In this document: positions 34,579 through 45,379 of the stretch, one piece after another
Numbering within the stretch: the stretch's first letter is position 1
Layout: the number at the start of each line of letters is the position of its first letter
NCBI GenBank assembly: GCA_958450325.1
Contig: OY288241.1
Coordinates: 38,306,778-38,370,777, forward strand
Direction of reading: 5' to 3'
DNA: 64,000 bases
Source: Agrostemma githago
Lineage: Eukaryota > Streptophyta > Magnoliopsida > Caryophyllales > Caryophyllaceae
The notes under the pieces: generated by a model
The model's input: only the letters and a program-made list of their open reading frames with translations
Database searches by the model: none
Told to the model about the DNA's origin: nothing
Program-made: the position numbers and the translations under genes

Positions 34579-34594
34579 AGTGTGGGGGAGGGAT
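34579..34594 (+). promoter_or_regulatory. Internal polypurine-tract-like site of A
   Basis: TAGTGTGGGGGAGGGA, preceded by TGAGGACAATGCATAGTTT. This is the same module as the one beside the LTR at 36213 but 1.6 kb upstream. Confidence 0.5.
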
Positions 34595-36212
34595 CTACTA
34601 TCTTTCATTTTTCAAAAATCTTTCCAAAAACCATAAAAATTAAAAAATTCCGAAAAACCAAAAACTTTTTCTTTCTATTTTCCTTTTATTTTTCCCTTTT
34701 TCTTTTCTCATTTTCGTTATGTTTTCGTGTCCCTTGTATAGCCATGCTCTCTACTCTTACAGGTAACCACCACCTTGATAGCACAATTTGAAGAGATTAT
34801 GAAAGCACCCCGCTTGGTAACTTCCTTCCTTCTTTCTTCTTTACTTTTGTAGAGGAGTTAGGTCGTTGCTATTGGGAGGCTCTTGAAGAGATGAGCATTT
34901 TGGGTGTTGTGGTTGATTTTTGTGCTTGAATGTCGATGGAGTATGGAGTGCATGACTTTACTCGTGTTTTCTTTTATTTGCCTTTTCTTTTTCTTGTGTT
35001 CTTTTTGCTTTTGTATAGCATGTCTAGGACTAAATGTTTTCAAAAACCCGATTACAAACTTATTGCAAGAGTTTACATTACATTGTAGATAACCCATTGT
35101 AGATTTTGGACCTTAATCTAGTAGAATGACTCTAAATCAATAACTTGTTGATCCTTTAGCTTGAGTCCACCTTTTCTACTAGAGGTTTACTTCGAGGTTT
35201 GCATTTGACCACCTTGAACACCCATGGAGAAGTTAGGTCTTGGTTCCCGCATCCCATTTTCTAGGTGACCTTGCTCGAATGACCATTGCACCGTTTCCGG
35301 GTACCTATTCATCCTTTCACCCATACACCACACAATAAGTTTACAAAAAAATGAAACCCAAATGTTTGGTTACAAACCACATCAAAAAGCCAAAAAAGGG
35401 CAAACCAAAGCATGAGAAAAGGGCGCAAAAATATGAGAAACAAGGGAGAGAAAAGGAGCTTCAAATGAAATCATATCATCAAAAACATCTCCTCAAAAAA
35501 AAGGAACAAAAAAAAAGAAAAAAAAAGAAAGAAAACAAAAAAAAAGCCCTTTGATCGATTCGTCGCCGTGAAGTGCCTACTAGAGGACCGAGTCCCGAGG
35601 TAGGAAGATAGCGGTGATTGGTCGATCCACCCCAAAAATTGTAAACATTCCACTTTTTGTTTGGACTAATTTAGGAAATTCGAGTTTGGAACGACCCTCT
35701 TGGCTTAGCCAAAGAGAGGGGGACCGCACCTACCTACAGTGTCGAACGAATCCATGGTTCACTTTTTCCATTCCGTTATACGCCCCGTCGTACCCCTTTA
35801 GAAGACTAGGAGGACCTAGGCTAAGTTATCAACACTTATATTGCTTAATTGTCATAGTATTAGGCTTTGGTCCTTGTTTACGTGGGTCATTTATCTTGGA
35901 AAGTTTATTATTGTTTTAAGTAAGTTTTCGGTGTCTTTCCCCGCCGTCTCGATGAGGGATTCGGTGTTTTATTTTTGCTTTGGATGCGTCTATTCTTTCG
36001 TGTTATGTATTTTTGTGTGTTTAGTCGCATCCACCATTTTGAGCAAGCCTCAACTTGCCTTGCATGGGCGTACCTTACCTCATAAGTATTTCGATGTGAG
36101 TTGAAGGGACGGAGCGGGCCCGTTAATTGCCCCGTATCGGCTTAGCGTAGTCTAGCTTAGTAAGTAGTAGCTAATTTCTTTTTTGGTCTTTGCTCGAGGA
36201 CGAGCAACGGTT

Positions 36213-36226
36213 TAGTGTGGAGGAAT
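36213..36226 (+). promoter_or_regulatory. Polypurine tract of Athila A next to 3' LTR
   Basis: TAGTGTGGAGGAA, preceded by CGAGGACGAGCAACGGTT, ends immediately before the LTR start TGTTGTGTGTCAAATTTGG. Confidence 0.65.
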
Positions 36227-38032
36227 TGTTGTGTGTCAAATTTGGACCGTTTTTCCTCCTATTTAGAGCCGATTTCCTCCGTTTTGTGAGATTAGAGTGC
36301 GATTATCGCCGTATTTTGAGTAATTCTCGCATTAGGGTCTCTCTTTTACATTTTACGTGTTTTTGGTAGTTTTCTGTCTATTTTGATAGGATTTTCGACC
36401 AAAAGCGTGTCCGAGCTTCTATGAGCATGAAAGAGAGGGATACCGTTCGAAAAGCAAAGCATACAACTTAAAATCCAAAGTCCAAACCCAAGAGGTGAAA
36501 CCTTGAGCGAAAAGGAAAAACCATAGTCCATTGGGCATCTTCACCGGAGAAGTCGAACTTCAAATGAACATATCTAGAGTTCTAGACCTCGGAATGAAGC
36601 GATTCTAGTTGGAGGTGAAAACTTATCTTCTTAGCTTTCCAACGACATATCACACGCCTCAAACGAAGTTCGAACGAGAGAGTTATGGCCCTCTGAAGTC
36701 ACAGGGCGAAATTTCACCCGATGAGAATTTGACCGGGTGAAATTTCGCCCGATGGTGTCCCTCCCCAGATGGCCATTTTGGACAAAAAGTTCATAGGGTG
36801 AAATTTCACCCTATGAGTTGACCGGGCAAAACGACCGGGTGAAATTTCGCCCACCGGAGAAAAACGTCAAAAATGGCGATTCGAGAAGAAAATCTCACCG
36901 TGTGAAATTTCACCCGGTGGTGCTAATGTCGTCAACCGCAGGGTGAAGTTTTGCCCCATGAAGATGCAAAGGGTGAAGGTCTAGACTAAAGGAAGAAGGA
37001 TTGGATTATGGGCTTAAGTAGTGTGACCCATTAAGGGTTAGTATATATATTAACCCTAGGTTTACATTTCAATTTGTGCCTTAAGTGAGCCTCTTAGGAG
37101 TAGGAGTAGGGTAGAAGATCTCTAGTAGTAGTAGTAGTTGTAGTAAGTATCCTTAGTAAAAATCTCCAAAAAACATAGTAGATATTATAAGTATTAGATT
37201 AAATTACTCTATAATTTGTAATCAAGCTTCCATCTTTGTTGAAGATTTGAGTTTATGTTGAAGATTGAAGAGTTTTGCAAGAATTGGTGACAAGTTCTTG
37301 TATTTTCTTCTCCAAGATTCAATCTTTATGTTAATCTTCATCTTCCTCCTTTAGTTTCTCCATTGTTGGTAGTTTGTTTCTTCTCCCTTTCTCCATTAAT
37401 TAGTTTTATTTTTTAGTATGTTTAGTCTTTCTCCTAGTCTCCTTAATGTTAGTTTTATTATGGGTAGTGAGTAGATTTTAGTTAGGATGCTAGGGGATGA
37501 GGAATTCTAGATAAAGGTTTTATCTTGTGAGAATATTGCATTTGAGGGTGATTTGTCTTGATTGGAATTGTTGTGTCTTGATTGACTTAGCTTGATCACC
37601 TAGGTTGACTTGACTCACCCGGATCAATATGGGGAAACTCGGGGTTTGGGTAATTCCATCTTGAGACCTTAGTTTATTCGTCGCGAAAGCGGGTTTAGGC
37701 TTGGTTGGTAGGGAAACCGAAAGGTGGCACCTCCCTTATACATCTTGTGATAATTCTTGCAATGACACCCTTACCTTAATTTCCGACTCCCCGACTCTCC
37801 CTAACGCCTTTCCCATTAATAGTTTCTCGCCTTAGTTCCGTAGCTCGTTTAGTTAGTCTAGTTCTACTCGATCAAAACCCCCCTTCTCGACCCAATCACT
37901 TTTAGACTTTGACTCGACCGACTTCCCATAGACCGTCCCTGAGGATCGATCCCGACTTGCCGCTACTACGTAGTAGTATTTCGGAGTTTATAAATTTTGT
38001 TTGATCGTGCGGGTCGCGACGCTCGCGCATCA
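36227..38032 (+). mobile_element. 3' LTR of Athila A
   Basis: About 1.8 kb, from TGTTGTGTGTC to GCTCGCGCATCA. A TATA-like GTATATATATTAA is at 37041. Palindromic 16-mers fill 36704-36956. A GTA/TAG run at about 37118-37146 follows the TATA-like site. The ORFs at 36346-36531 and 37902-38099 are shadows. The next five bases (GTGAG) would be its target duplication; its partner is outside the window. Confidence 0.82.
36704..36956. repeat. Cluster of palindromic 16-mers in LTR of A
   Basis: Copies start at 36704, 36735, 36796, 36837, 36900 and 36941, with a partial one at 36824. The copy at 36796 extends to a perfect 26-bp palindrome (36791-36816) with flanks TCATA and TATGA; other copies have CCGG-type flanks. 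Confidence 0.88.
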
Positions 38033-38935
38033 GTGAGCCAAGTGTCACCCAGACACAAGGCTCGAGGGATCTGACGGAGGATTTTCTGACTCTTCGCATC
38101 CCCGGGCAATTAAGACATTCCTCCTAGGGAATACGCATGCCATTAAATGCAAAGAAGATCAAATGCCAGCCTCCCACTAGTTGGAGTAGGGGTCGACAGC
38201 CGACGCGAGCTTTGCTCCCTGCTGCCGAGGGGCAATTGATAGGGTCGGCTGCCTGTCTTAGGTCCCCCACCAGTCAGGCCTGGGGGCAGACCCCACCCAA
38301 ATAATATCCGGGTCCTAGAGTAGCCTGCTACGCAGACCATCAGTCGGACCCTTCCAAGCAGCCCTCTGGGCATCCTTGAAAAGTCCCACCAAGTCCTAAA
38401 CCTGAGGCCCAGCCCTCGGCCTGCCGAGCCGGACCACTCCTGCGACCCTCGCAGGAGGAAGGGGTCCCCTCCGGTCTTTGGACATCAGAACAGCCTGCCC
38501 CGCCAAGCCCAGGCCGGGTAAGGCGAACCCTCCTGATCAAGCCTAAGGTAAAAGGGAACAAGTGGAGGGCATTCCTCCACGTGTCCATTTTTCTCTCTTT
38601 CTTTTTACTCTCTCTTGTGGAAACCTATAAATACCTCTCTATTTCCCACAAAAGAGGGTAATTAACTTTCTCTCACTCTAAAAATGTCACCTTATTCCTC
38701 ACGGATAAAGTTCGTCAAGTGCATTCACGGACTGACTTAGGCATCGTAGAGGGTTCCCTCGGAGACCTCCGAGACCCTGTGCGTTACCTGTGCAGGTGAC
38801 AAACCCGATCCGCTGGGAAGGTCAGACGACGGAGGAGAGGAAAAGTGAGACGAAAATTAGAACAAGATCTGAAGCGAATTTAACCTAATCAAGGCCCGAA
38901 TCCAATTCTGGTGCGATTGTTTCCATACCGAAACA
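38033..38935 (+). mobile_element. Retand-like LTR fragment F, truncated by Athila A
   Basis: Same family as the LTR of E: it shares TATAAATACCTC (38627), CACGGACTGACTTAGGCATCG (about 38724), CCTGTGCGTT and the end GATTGTTTCC..CGAAACA. It begins exactly where A ends, so A inserted in it and its 5' part is beyond A, outside the window. No primer site follows its end at 38935, so it is a solo or 3' LTR. The minus-strand ORFs at 38143-38588 are shadows. Confidence 0.82.
38627..38634 (+). promoter_or_regulatory. TATA box in LTR F
   Basis: TATAAATA in the context GAAACCTATAAATACCTC. Confidence 0.55.
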
Positions 38936-40742
38936 GATATATTTTTGACTCATTACAAATTTGAGATACTTTCATCTAATTTCAGACGAAAAATAAACAC
39001 AAATAAAAGGTGCATGCAACAACTGGACTTCTAGGTTACACAATCGATTACCCATCATGACATAGCCGGTCACTAGCTACACGGCAATAGCTTTGCATGA
39101 TCATGATTATACAGGAGGCCTCAATAACATCATGCTTGCTTGATGGTCCAACCCTTGTATCTTTACACATAATCCCTTGATTATTAAAACAATAATTAAA
39201 TCTTAATGAAGATGCTTTCACTAAACCATGATTATCAAACATCCAAAAGCAATGCACCTCATAAGGATTCCTACTTATGTCCCCTAATCAATAAATTAAA
39301 AACAAGTAACAAGTTAAAGAATGCAAAAGTGAAGAAAACCAATAACATATATATCAAGACTGGCCTCCTCCTAACTTTCCTCATCCACTTTCTCCCCACC
39401 TTTCACCGAAAAGTGTTAACATAACCTCATATTCTTGACTTTTAATTACCTTAATCAAATCATTATACACCCCAACATTTATGATTTACCCACGAGCTGG
39501 TAAAAAAAAATTAAAAATTAAAAATATTTAAACATAAACAATGACTAATAGTATATTTGATCCTTTGCCCGTAAGCGTTAAAAGTTGTGGTCATTGTAGG
39601 GTTACAACCCTTAAACCCAAGGACCGTAGGACAGTGGACATAACTCCTTCAGTCATCACCCCAAGCAAGGGTTTCACGTTCAAGTCCTTGTAAAATCGAT
39701 CTTGTAGGAGTTGTATTGCGTACACCCGAGGGTTAACCAAAGCACACTAAAGATAGCCCTGCGGGTTTCCCGTCATCAAAAGGAAAGAAAAGTATTTCCT
39801 TTAAAAGGTCATCACCCTCCTTTTAACCACTAGATGATCGAGTTCACCCGCCTTTTAAGTTTTAATTTAGCGGCCTTACTCAATTCATCACACTCAAACA
39901 CACGCACTACACTAGACTACAGTAAAAGAAACACCTACATACAATAGTAGTAGTGTTGCTATCTACTAAAAACATCCTGAATCTGTTTCTCAGGTACATA
40001 CATTAACAAGGATCGATCTCCCTGACAAATAATACATATGGGGGTGGTGACTATGGCTGATCTTAAGCCCAACACATCTACAGGGAAGAGAGCATTTCTA
40101 CCGAGTTCTAGTGCAAGGCATGTTACCGCTGACTGGTACGCTTTTCTTCTGTTTTTTTTTTGCCATGCTATCGGCACGTTAAACCTATTTTATCTATTTA
40201 AACTATGAGGCCAGTAGGCAGATGTTGGTACATCAATTATCTTTTTAAGTGTTATGAAACTGATTCAATCAAAACCTTAAGACGATGATTGACATCATTT
40301 ATATTCTATTACGTCCCCTCACTCGAATACTCATCGAGCTTGAAGAGTGGTTAGTGTGCATAAGCTTCCCCGTATTATGTGTTGCGTTTTCATTTGAGAG
40401 TTCGAGATATTGAGGGCTAGTAGGGTTCGAACTCGTGACTAAGCATGGGTTCGGAGGGAAATGTTTTTTGAACGTACGATTTGATTTGACCTACTCGACA
40501 CCTTGGAATATACTCGGAGTACTTGTTTTGTTCCAGTTTTATTTTCGTATTAATTTTGGCTATGTAAGATGGTATATTTTCAGTCATTTCATAACTAGTC
40601 CATAATTCTAAAATATTCTTAATATAGAAATGTGACAATATAAATGGATGGATGGATGGACGAACTACTTTCCGGTCTTCCAATAATATTTTTGCAGAAT
40701 TTTTAAAAGGGTAGGATAATTTTCTTTTTACATAAAGAAATA
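38936..40742. other. Intergenic DNA, no gene seen
   Basis: AT-rich unique-looking sequence. The only recognisable piece is the small LTR relic at 39595-39651. ORFs of 60-90 codons here have no family features. Confidence 0.5.
39595..39651 (-). mobile_element. Collapsed relic of the copia J LTR
   Basis: On the minus strand it starts TGAAGGAGTTATGTCCACTG and CTACGG as in LTR J (63012), then jumps to CCTTGGGTTTAAGGGTTGTAACCC, which is the J LTR end (about 63733). About 690 bases between are missing. It keeps both ends, so it looks like an internal deletion of an LTR. Confidence 0.75.
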
Positions 40743-40940
40743 CTCCCTCCGTCCCAATGAATTGTTTGCCTATTTCATATTGGGGCGTCTCAATGAATTG
40801 TTTGCCTTTCTATTTTAGGAATGTTTTTTATATGCAATTCGACTATTCTCATGAGTTTTGCTCCACATGTCACTCTCTCATTGGATCCCTTACCCTTGAT
40901 GCCAAAAGAAAAGGCAAACAATTCATTGGAACAGAGGGAG
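40743..40940. mobile_element. Stowaway MITE 1
   Basis: TIRs CTCCCTCCGTCCCAATGAAT and its inverted partner ending ACAGAGGGAG; duplication TA on both sides (40741-40742, 40941-40942). 198 bp. A copy of the inner repeat (CAATGAATTGTTTGCC) occurs a second time at 40792. Confidence 0.9.
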
Positions 40941-41761
40941 TAGGGTTTAATTATATTTATAGGTCTGAGTTTCAAATCTTTTATGTTCTAAATTCTAATG
41001 AATTTTGTGGCGTGTTTGAGTTGATCGATTGTAAATTATACTCTGTACATGGCTAGAGCCTCTTTTTCTTGTCAATTCAATTTTCCCGCGAATTGAGCAT
41101 TTTTGTCATTCGTCTTTGGCTTTGTATATATTATATTATATATTACTCGTATTATATTTGTTCTATTGCTTTGAAAGACTTTGGATCCGTCTATACTGAA
41201 CACCTGAAAATTAAGCTATTGATTAAATGCTTATACATAAATTTATTCGAATCAATATAAAGCAAGCCTATTATTTTTATTTGAAAGGGAATGAACTTGA
41301 ATTTAATAGAATAATTAAAATTGAAATGATGTAAGGAAGTTGAGATGATTAACCCAAACTAAAATCAATGAAAATACTCAGTTAAACAGAATAAGTAATG
41401 TAACGGCGGCACTGGGTAGTATCTAGTCTCGGCGACATCCTCTTACGTGAACCCTTTGTTATTGGGGTTCCAATTATCATTACATGTCGTGACAGGGTGG
41501 CTATAGGATTGGGCGTAGTCAGTGACGCTAACTCATTTTCTTAAAGATAAATTTAATTTAATCGAATAGAAAATAAGTTGGAAAAAAAATCAAGAAACTC
41601 AATATTGTAAAGGAAACAGTAGTGTAGCTAGGTTTATCACATTTAACATGTAAGTTTCCTTCATGACGTTTTATATGAATCAAAAAGTTGTGATGGATAA
41701 AATATCACTTGGTTACATTGGTGACTAAAGACAACTCATTTATAATTTGTCAAGTATTATA

Positions 41762-42026
41762 CCCCCTCCAATTGCCTATTTTCTTTCCCTTTCTTTTTGG
41801 GAAATAAAATAAGAAGAAAGTATTATATTAGTAGAATATGGAAGATTGAATGAAAAATAAGAGAGAGAAATTTTATATTAATTAAATGAGAAAAAAATTG
41901 GGTGAAAAAGTAGGAGAGATGGATATTATCTTAATTAGTGAGGAATGAAAACTTTCCGGAAAGAGGGAAGAAAATCAAACTCAGCTCAATAAAGAAAGAG
42001 GAAAAAAGATAAACAATCGGAGGGAG
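41762..42026. mobile_element. Stowaway MITE 2
   Basis: Starts CCCCCTCCAATTGCC and ends CAATCGGAGGGAG, TA duplicated. 265 bp, no coding capacity. Bases 40943-41761 before it hold no gene. Confidence 0.82.
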
Positions 42027-42091
42027 TATTTTTTATCTTATAGTTCGCGTCACAAACTTGTAACAAATATGACTGTAACAAACAAGATATA

Positions 42092-42337
42092 CTCCCTCCG
42101 TTATACGTTTGCTTTATGCACGTACGTCGATGTTAATATTCTTTTGTCTATATCTTTAATTACGTATTACCAAAAATTATAAAAATTTGATATTTATAAT
42201 GTATTCGATTAGACGATTTAAACAATATCACTCATAACTATCTTTTATATTATATATTGAAAGTTATATTGAAGATTCTTCTCACTCATGAATAGTGTAA
42301 AAAAAATCAAACGTATACAATTCGTTGGAACGGGGAG
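42092..42337. mobile_element. Stowaway MITE 3
   Basis: CTCCCTCCGTTATACGTTTG at one end, CAAACGTATAC..GGAACGGGGAG at the other, TA duplicated. 246 bp. Confidence 0.88.
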
Positions 42338-42630
42338 TATGTTACAAGAAATGTACATGGTGAGTCGGTGATGTATGGGTCAGTACTGTAATTAAGTTCA
42401 ATAATGTAGAAGCCGACTAAAAGTAAAGTGGGTTACAATGATATGGTAAATTTGATAAAGTTATTAAAGTGATCACCCTTTCAAGCAAAAGTTTTTGCAT
42501 AAATTATGGTGAAACTGACTAGTGGCAAGTAATCTTTCACAGTCTAAATTCAAAACCTCAAAACCATGTTTAGTGTAATTGCAATGGTTGTAATTTCATA
42601 CACCATATTTTAATTGTTAGCAAAGCACAT

Positions 42631-42682
42631 CTAACAATATGAAACTTATTTTTTTTTTTGAAAAACTAACAATATGAAACTT
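42631..42682 (-). mobile_element. Micro-insertion of poly(T) with 17-bp target duplication
   Basis: CTAACAATATGAAACTT occurs at 42631-42647 and 42666-42682. The 18 bases between are mainly a T run followed by GAAAAA. This is the footprint expected of target-primed reverse transcription that copied only a poly(A) tail. Confidence 0.65.
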
Positions 42683-42893
42683 TTTATTTCACAGCAATGG
42701 TAAAATTTTCGCACTCCTTCCCATCCATTTAATCTTTTACCTGAAAGATTTCACAATTTTTAATAAAAGTGATAAAAGTAGGGGTATTATTATTAAATCA
42801 AATGATTTTATGGATCCACTAACTTAAACTAATGAAAAAATAGTGACATTTTGCGTAAATAGAATATTGATATGAGGATTATAAAGTAAAGTT

Positions 42894-44700
42894 GTAACAA
42901 CCCGACTTTTCGATGACTTAAATTAATGGATAATGGGGAAAGTTATCTATGTCATTTAATTTAAATTATATCAGAGTGTAATTAAAATATGGATCACCAC
43001 AAATCCTTACAACAAACAACTATTAATTACATAGTATTGATTAACTTAATACAGAATATAGATTGTATTTTTAAGCTAAACATATTATTAAAATCTCTCG
43101 CTCGATGAGCTGCAAAAAAAAATAAAACAGTGGCCGCTGAGCGGAACAGTAACCAAATCGTTCATCTAACATTACCTCATACACATAAGACAATCATGTG
43201 AATAACAAATAATATGCTTATAAAAATATTAAAGGATATCACGTAACAGACAGTTTCCTTTAATTCAATTAACCAACATGTTAGGTGATGAAAACGGTAA
43301 AGTTTAGAAGATGAGACATTGACAACCATTTGATTTTAAATCATTTTTCACGTAAACAAATAAAACACACGAGTCGTGGCTCCTAGTATCACCGCTACAT
43401 TCTATTGGCTTGCATCTCACCAATAGAAGTAACCGTGTTACCGACTCTTAGATCGAACCGATCTTATGAGGTTTACATCTCACCCATAAGGCTCAATTGG
43501 GCCCGAACTTCAATTATATTATACGTTTATTCAGACGGAGCTCTAGGCGAAATGAAAGCCGATGATTACGTACATTCTCTGCATCATCAAGAGGGAACCC
43601 GCAGTTTTCAGAATCCTGTTCTGCCCCCGCTACCTAGGTGGTAATACTGATCAAGTACTCGTCTATACATGCGCACATACCTACGCAGACTCTTGAACCG
43701 CAGCTCTCACTGCCGTAGGACGACTACCTTAAACGGTAGGTCGACTCTCGGACCGTAGCCTCCGAGTATGATTTTCATTACAAGTGCACCCGAGACACCA
43801 CATATGGTAGAATCCAACACAAGCTATTCGTCCCAGACTCGCATCGTAAACTTTATATAAAAGTTTCCCGTGAACAAGTAATACATTATTCGGTGACCTT
43901 TAATAATTGGTCGGATTCATTTGAAACAGTCAAAATCCTCAAATACTTACTTTCAGTGTGACAACATTATAATTTAATCCTCAACTGTCACCCGAAACAT
44001 TATATCCCAACTATCGTATAACTTAATTTCAAAATAGTAATTCTTTTAAATGAAGTTTTATATTAAAATTAAAATTAAGGTATAATAAAATATTATTTTA
44101 AAATTTATAGTTTCTTAAAAATATAAAAAAATTCTGAAAAATATAAATTAAGTCATTTTTTAATATTTATGAAGGTCGAATAAAAATTTCGGAATAAAAC
44201 AAATCCATTTATGATAGAAAATGAAATTTATAAATTTTTACCTATATGAAATAATAAGTGAAATATTATTAAAATAAGATATTTTGTAGGTTACTAATTT
44301 ACTCTATTATTATAATATATAAACAAATGTAAAAGTACTAAAGAAAATTTAAATTATGACCAAAATTACAATTATATAAAATATATACACAATATAAGGT
44401 ACATAGAATAATATACATAGTAAAATAGAAATAAGTAAATAAAATGATATAAGTAAATTTTATTAGTTTAAGTTCTTTTATTCATTTTCTCGATTTTTCA
44501 TATAGACAGAAATTTAAAGGTGATAAATAAATTAAACAAGTGACAATTTATTTAAGTTGAATTTAGTCATAAATAAAATTCATAACATTAATAAAATATC
44601 ACGTAACCTTTTCATATATACATAAGTAATTTAGTCATACAAATAAGCCTAAATATTTAAATAAGCAATTTATTAAGCTAGTAACACGATATACTTATAT
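42894..44700. repeat. Possible degenerate gypsy-type LTR sequence
   Basis: Begins TGTAACAACCCGAC, as LTR D begins TGTAACACCCC. A G/C-richer stretch at 43380-43830 and an AT-rich one at 43830-44700 recall the layout of D. No partner, primer site or coding region is present; orientation and ends are uncertain. Nothing else is recognisable here. Confidence 0.3.
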
Positions 44701-44877
44701 ATATATAAAATGTTGTTAGAAGAAAAGTTTTGTTTACCTTAATAACTATTAGGGATTATTTATTAACGTTATTAAGAATTAAAGGTCGTCAGAGTCAATA
44801 CTATTGTCTACGTTAGAAAAGTCGTCTCCTCATCCCTAATGCTCCAATTATAGAAGAGTAACGAGGGAGTAAATATA

Positions 44878-45117
44878 GTATGTAGTACGGAGTACGTAGT
44901 ATGTAGGAGTAGTCATATACGGTAGTACGAATAGTATGTAATAATAGTTGTACTACGTATATATAGTAGTAGGAGTAGTTAGTAATAAGAAGCGGGAATA
45001 GTAGTAATAAGATGTAGTCGTAATTAGTAGTAATAGTAGCAATAAGACGTAAGAGTAATAAGAAGTAGGAGTACGAAGTAGTAACAGGTAGTAATGTGTA
45101 ATAGTTGTAGAAGTAGG
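44878..45117 (+). repeat. Imperfect TAG/TAA trinucleotide repeat
   Basis: Dense run of GTAGTA, TAGTAA and AGTAGG words over about 240 bases. Confidence 0.75.
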
Positions 45118-45119
45118 TA

Positions 45120-45353
45120 CTCCCTCCCCGCCCCCCCCCCCCACAATGATCTTTCCACTTTAATATGACACATTGATTAAGAAATAGACAATGAAAGGTA
45201 GTAAATTGTTTGGTGGAGTTAAGATGTCAAATCACAAAAAGTAATAAATAGGAAGAGAGTATAATTGATGAATAAGGAAAGTTTTGAAGTGGAGAAATCT
45301 TAGTGGAATTTTCTTTTAAGGAAAGTGGAAAGATCTTAGTGGGGGGGAGAGAG
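45120..45353. mobile_element. Stowaway MITE 4
   Basis: CTCCCTCCCCGCCCCCC and ATGATCTTTCCACTTT pair with GGAAAGTGGAAAGATC and GGGGGGGAGAGAG at the right end; TA duplicated. 234 bp, with an expanded C run in the left arm. Confidence 0.88.
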
Positions 45354-45379
45354 TAGTGTGTATGTGTGTGTGTGTGTGT

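Larger units (their letters stand above)
33681..36226 (+). other. 3' untranslated region of Athila A
   Basis: No intact gene. It contains a GT repeat (about 33999-34040), T/C-rich stretches with Phe-rich shadow ORFs (34426-34791), a very A-rich tract (about 35340-35550), and two related polypurine-tract modules at 34552-34594 and 36193-36226. Confidence 0.7.
13408..38032 (+). mobile_element. Athila-type Ty3/gypsy element A, deleted and carrying nested insertions
   Basis: Outer element of the left half. From left to right it holds a gag (interrupted by D), an integrase C-terminal tail, a noncoding stretch with palindromes, an env-like ORF (split by B and C), a long 3' untranslated region with two polypurine tracts, and a 3' LTR (36227-38032). 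Protease, RT, RNase H and the integrase core are missing, so it is a non-autonomous deletion derivative. Its 5' end lies beyond the left window edge, past E. Confidence 0.82.

Noticed and set aside
34426..34791. Phe-rich ORF
   Set aside because: Low-complexity T-rich untranslated DNA.
40345..40440. Possible SINE or tRNA-like site (TGGTTAGTGTG and GGTTCGAACTC)
   Set aside because: The boxes are about 80 bases apart, no poly(A) and no target duplication found.
43405..43644. 79-codon ORF
   Set aside because: No recognisable motif; lies in LTR-like sequence.
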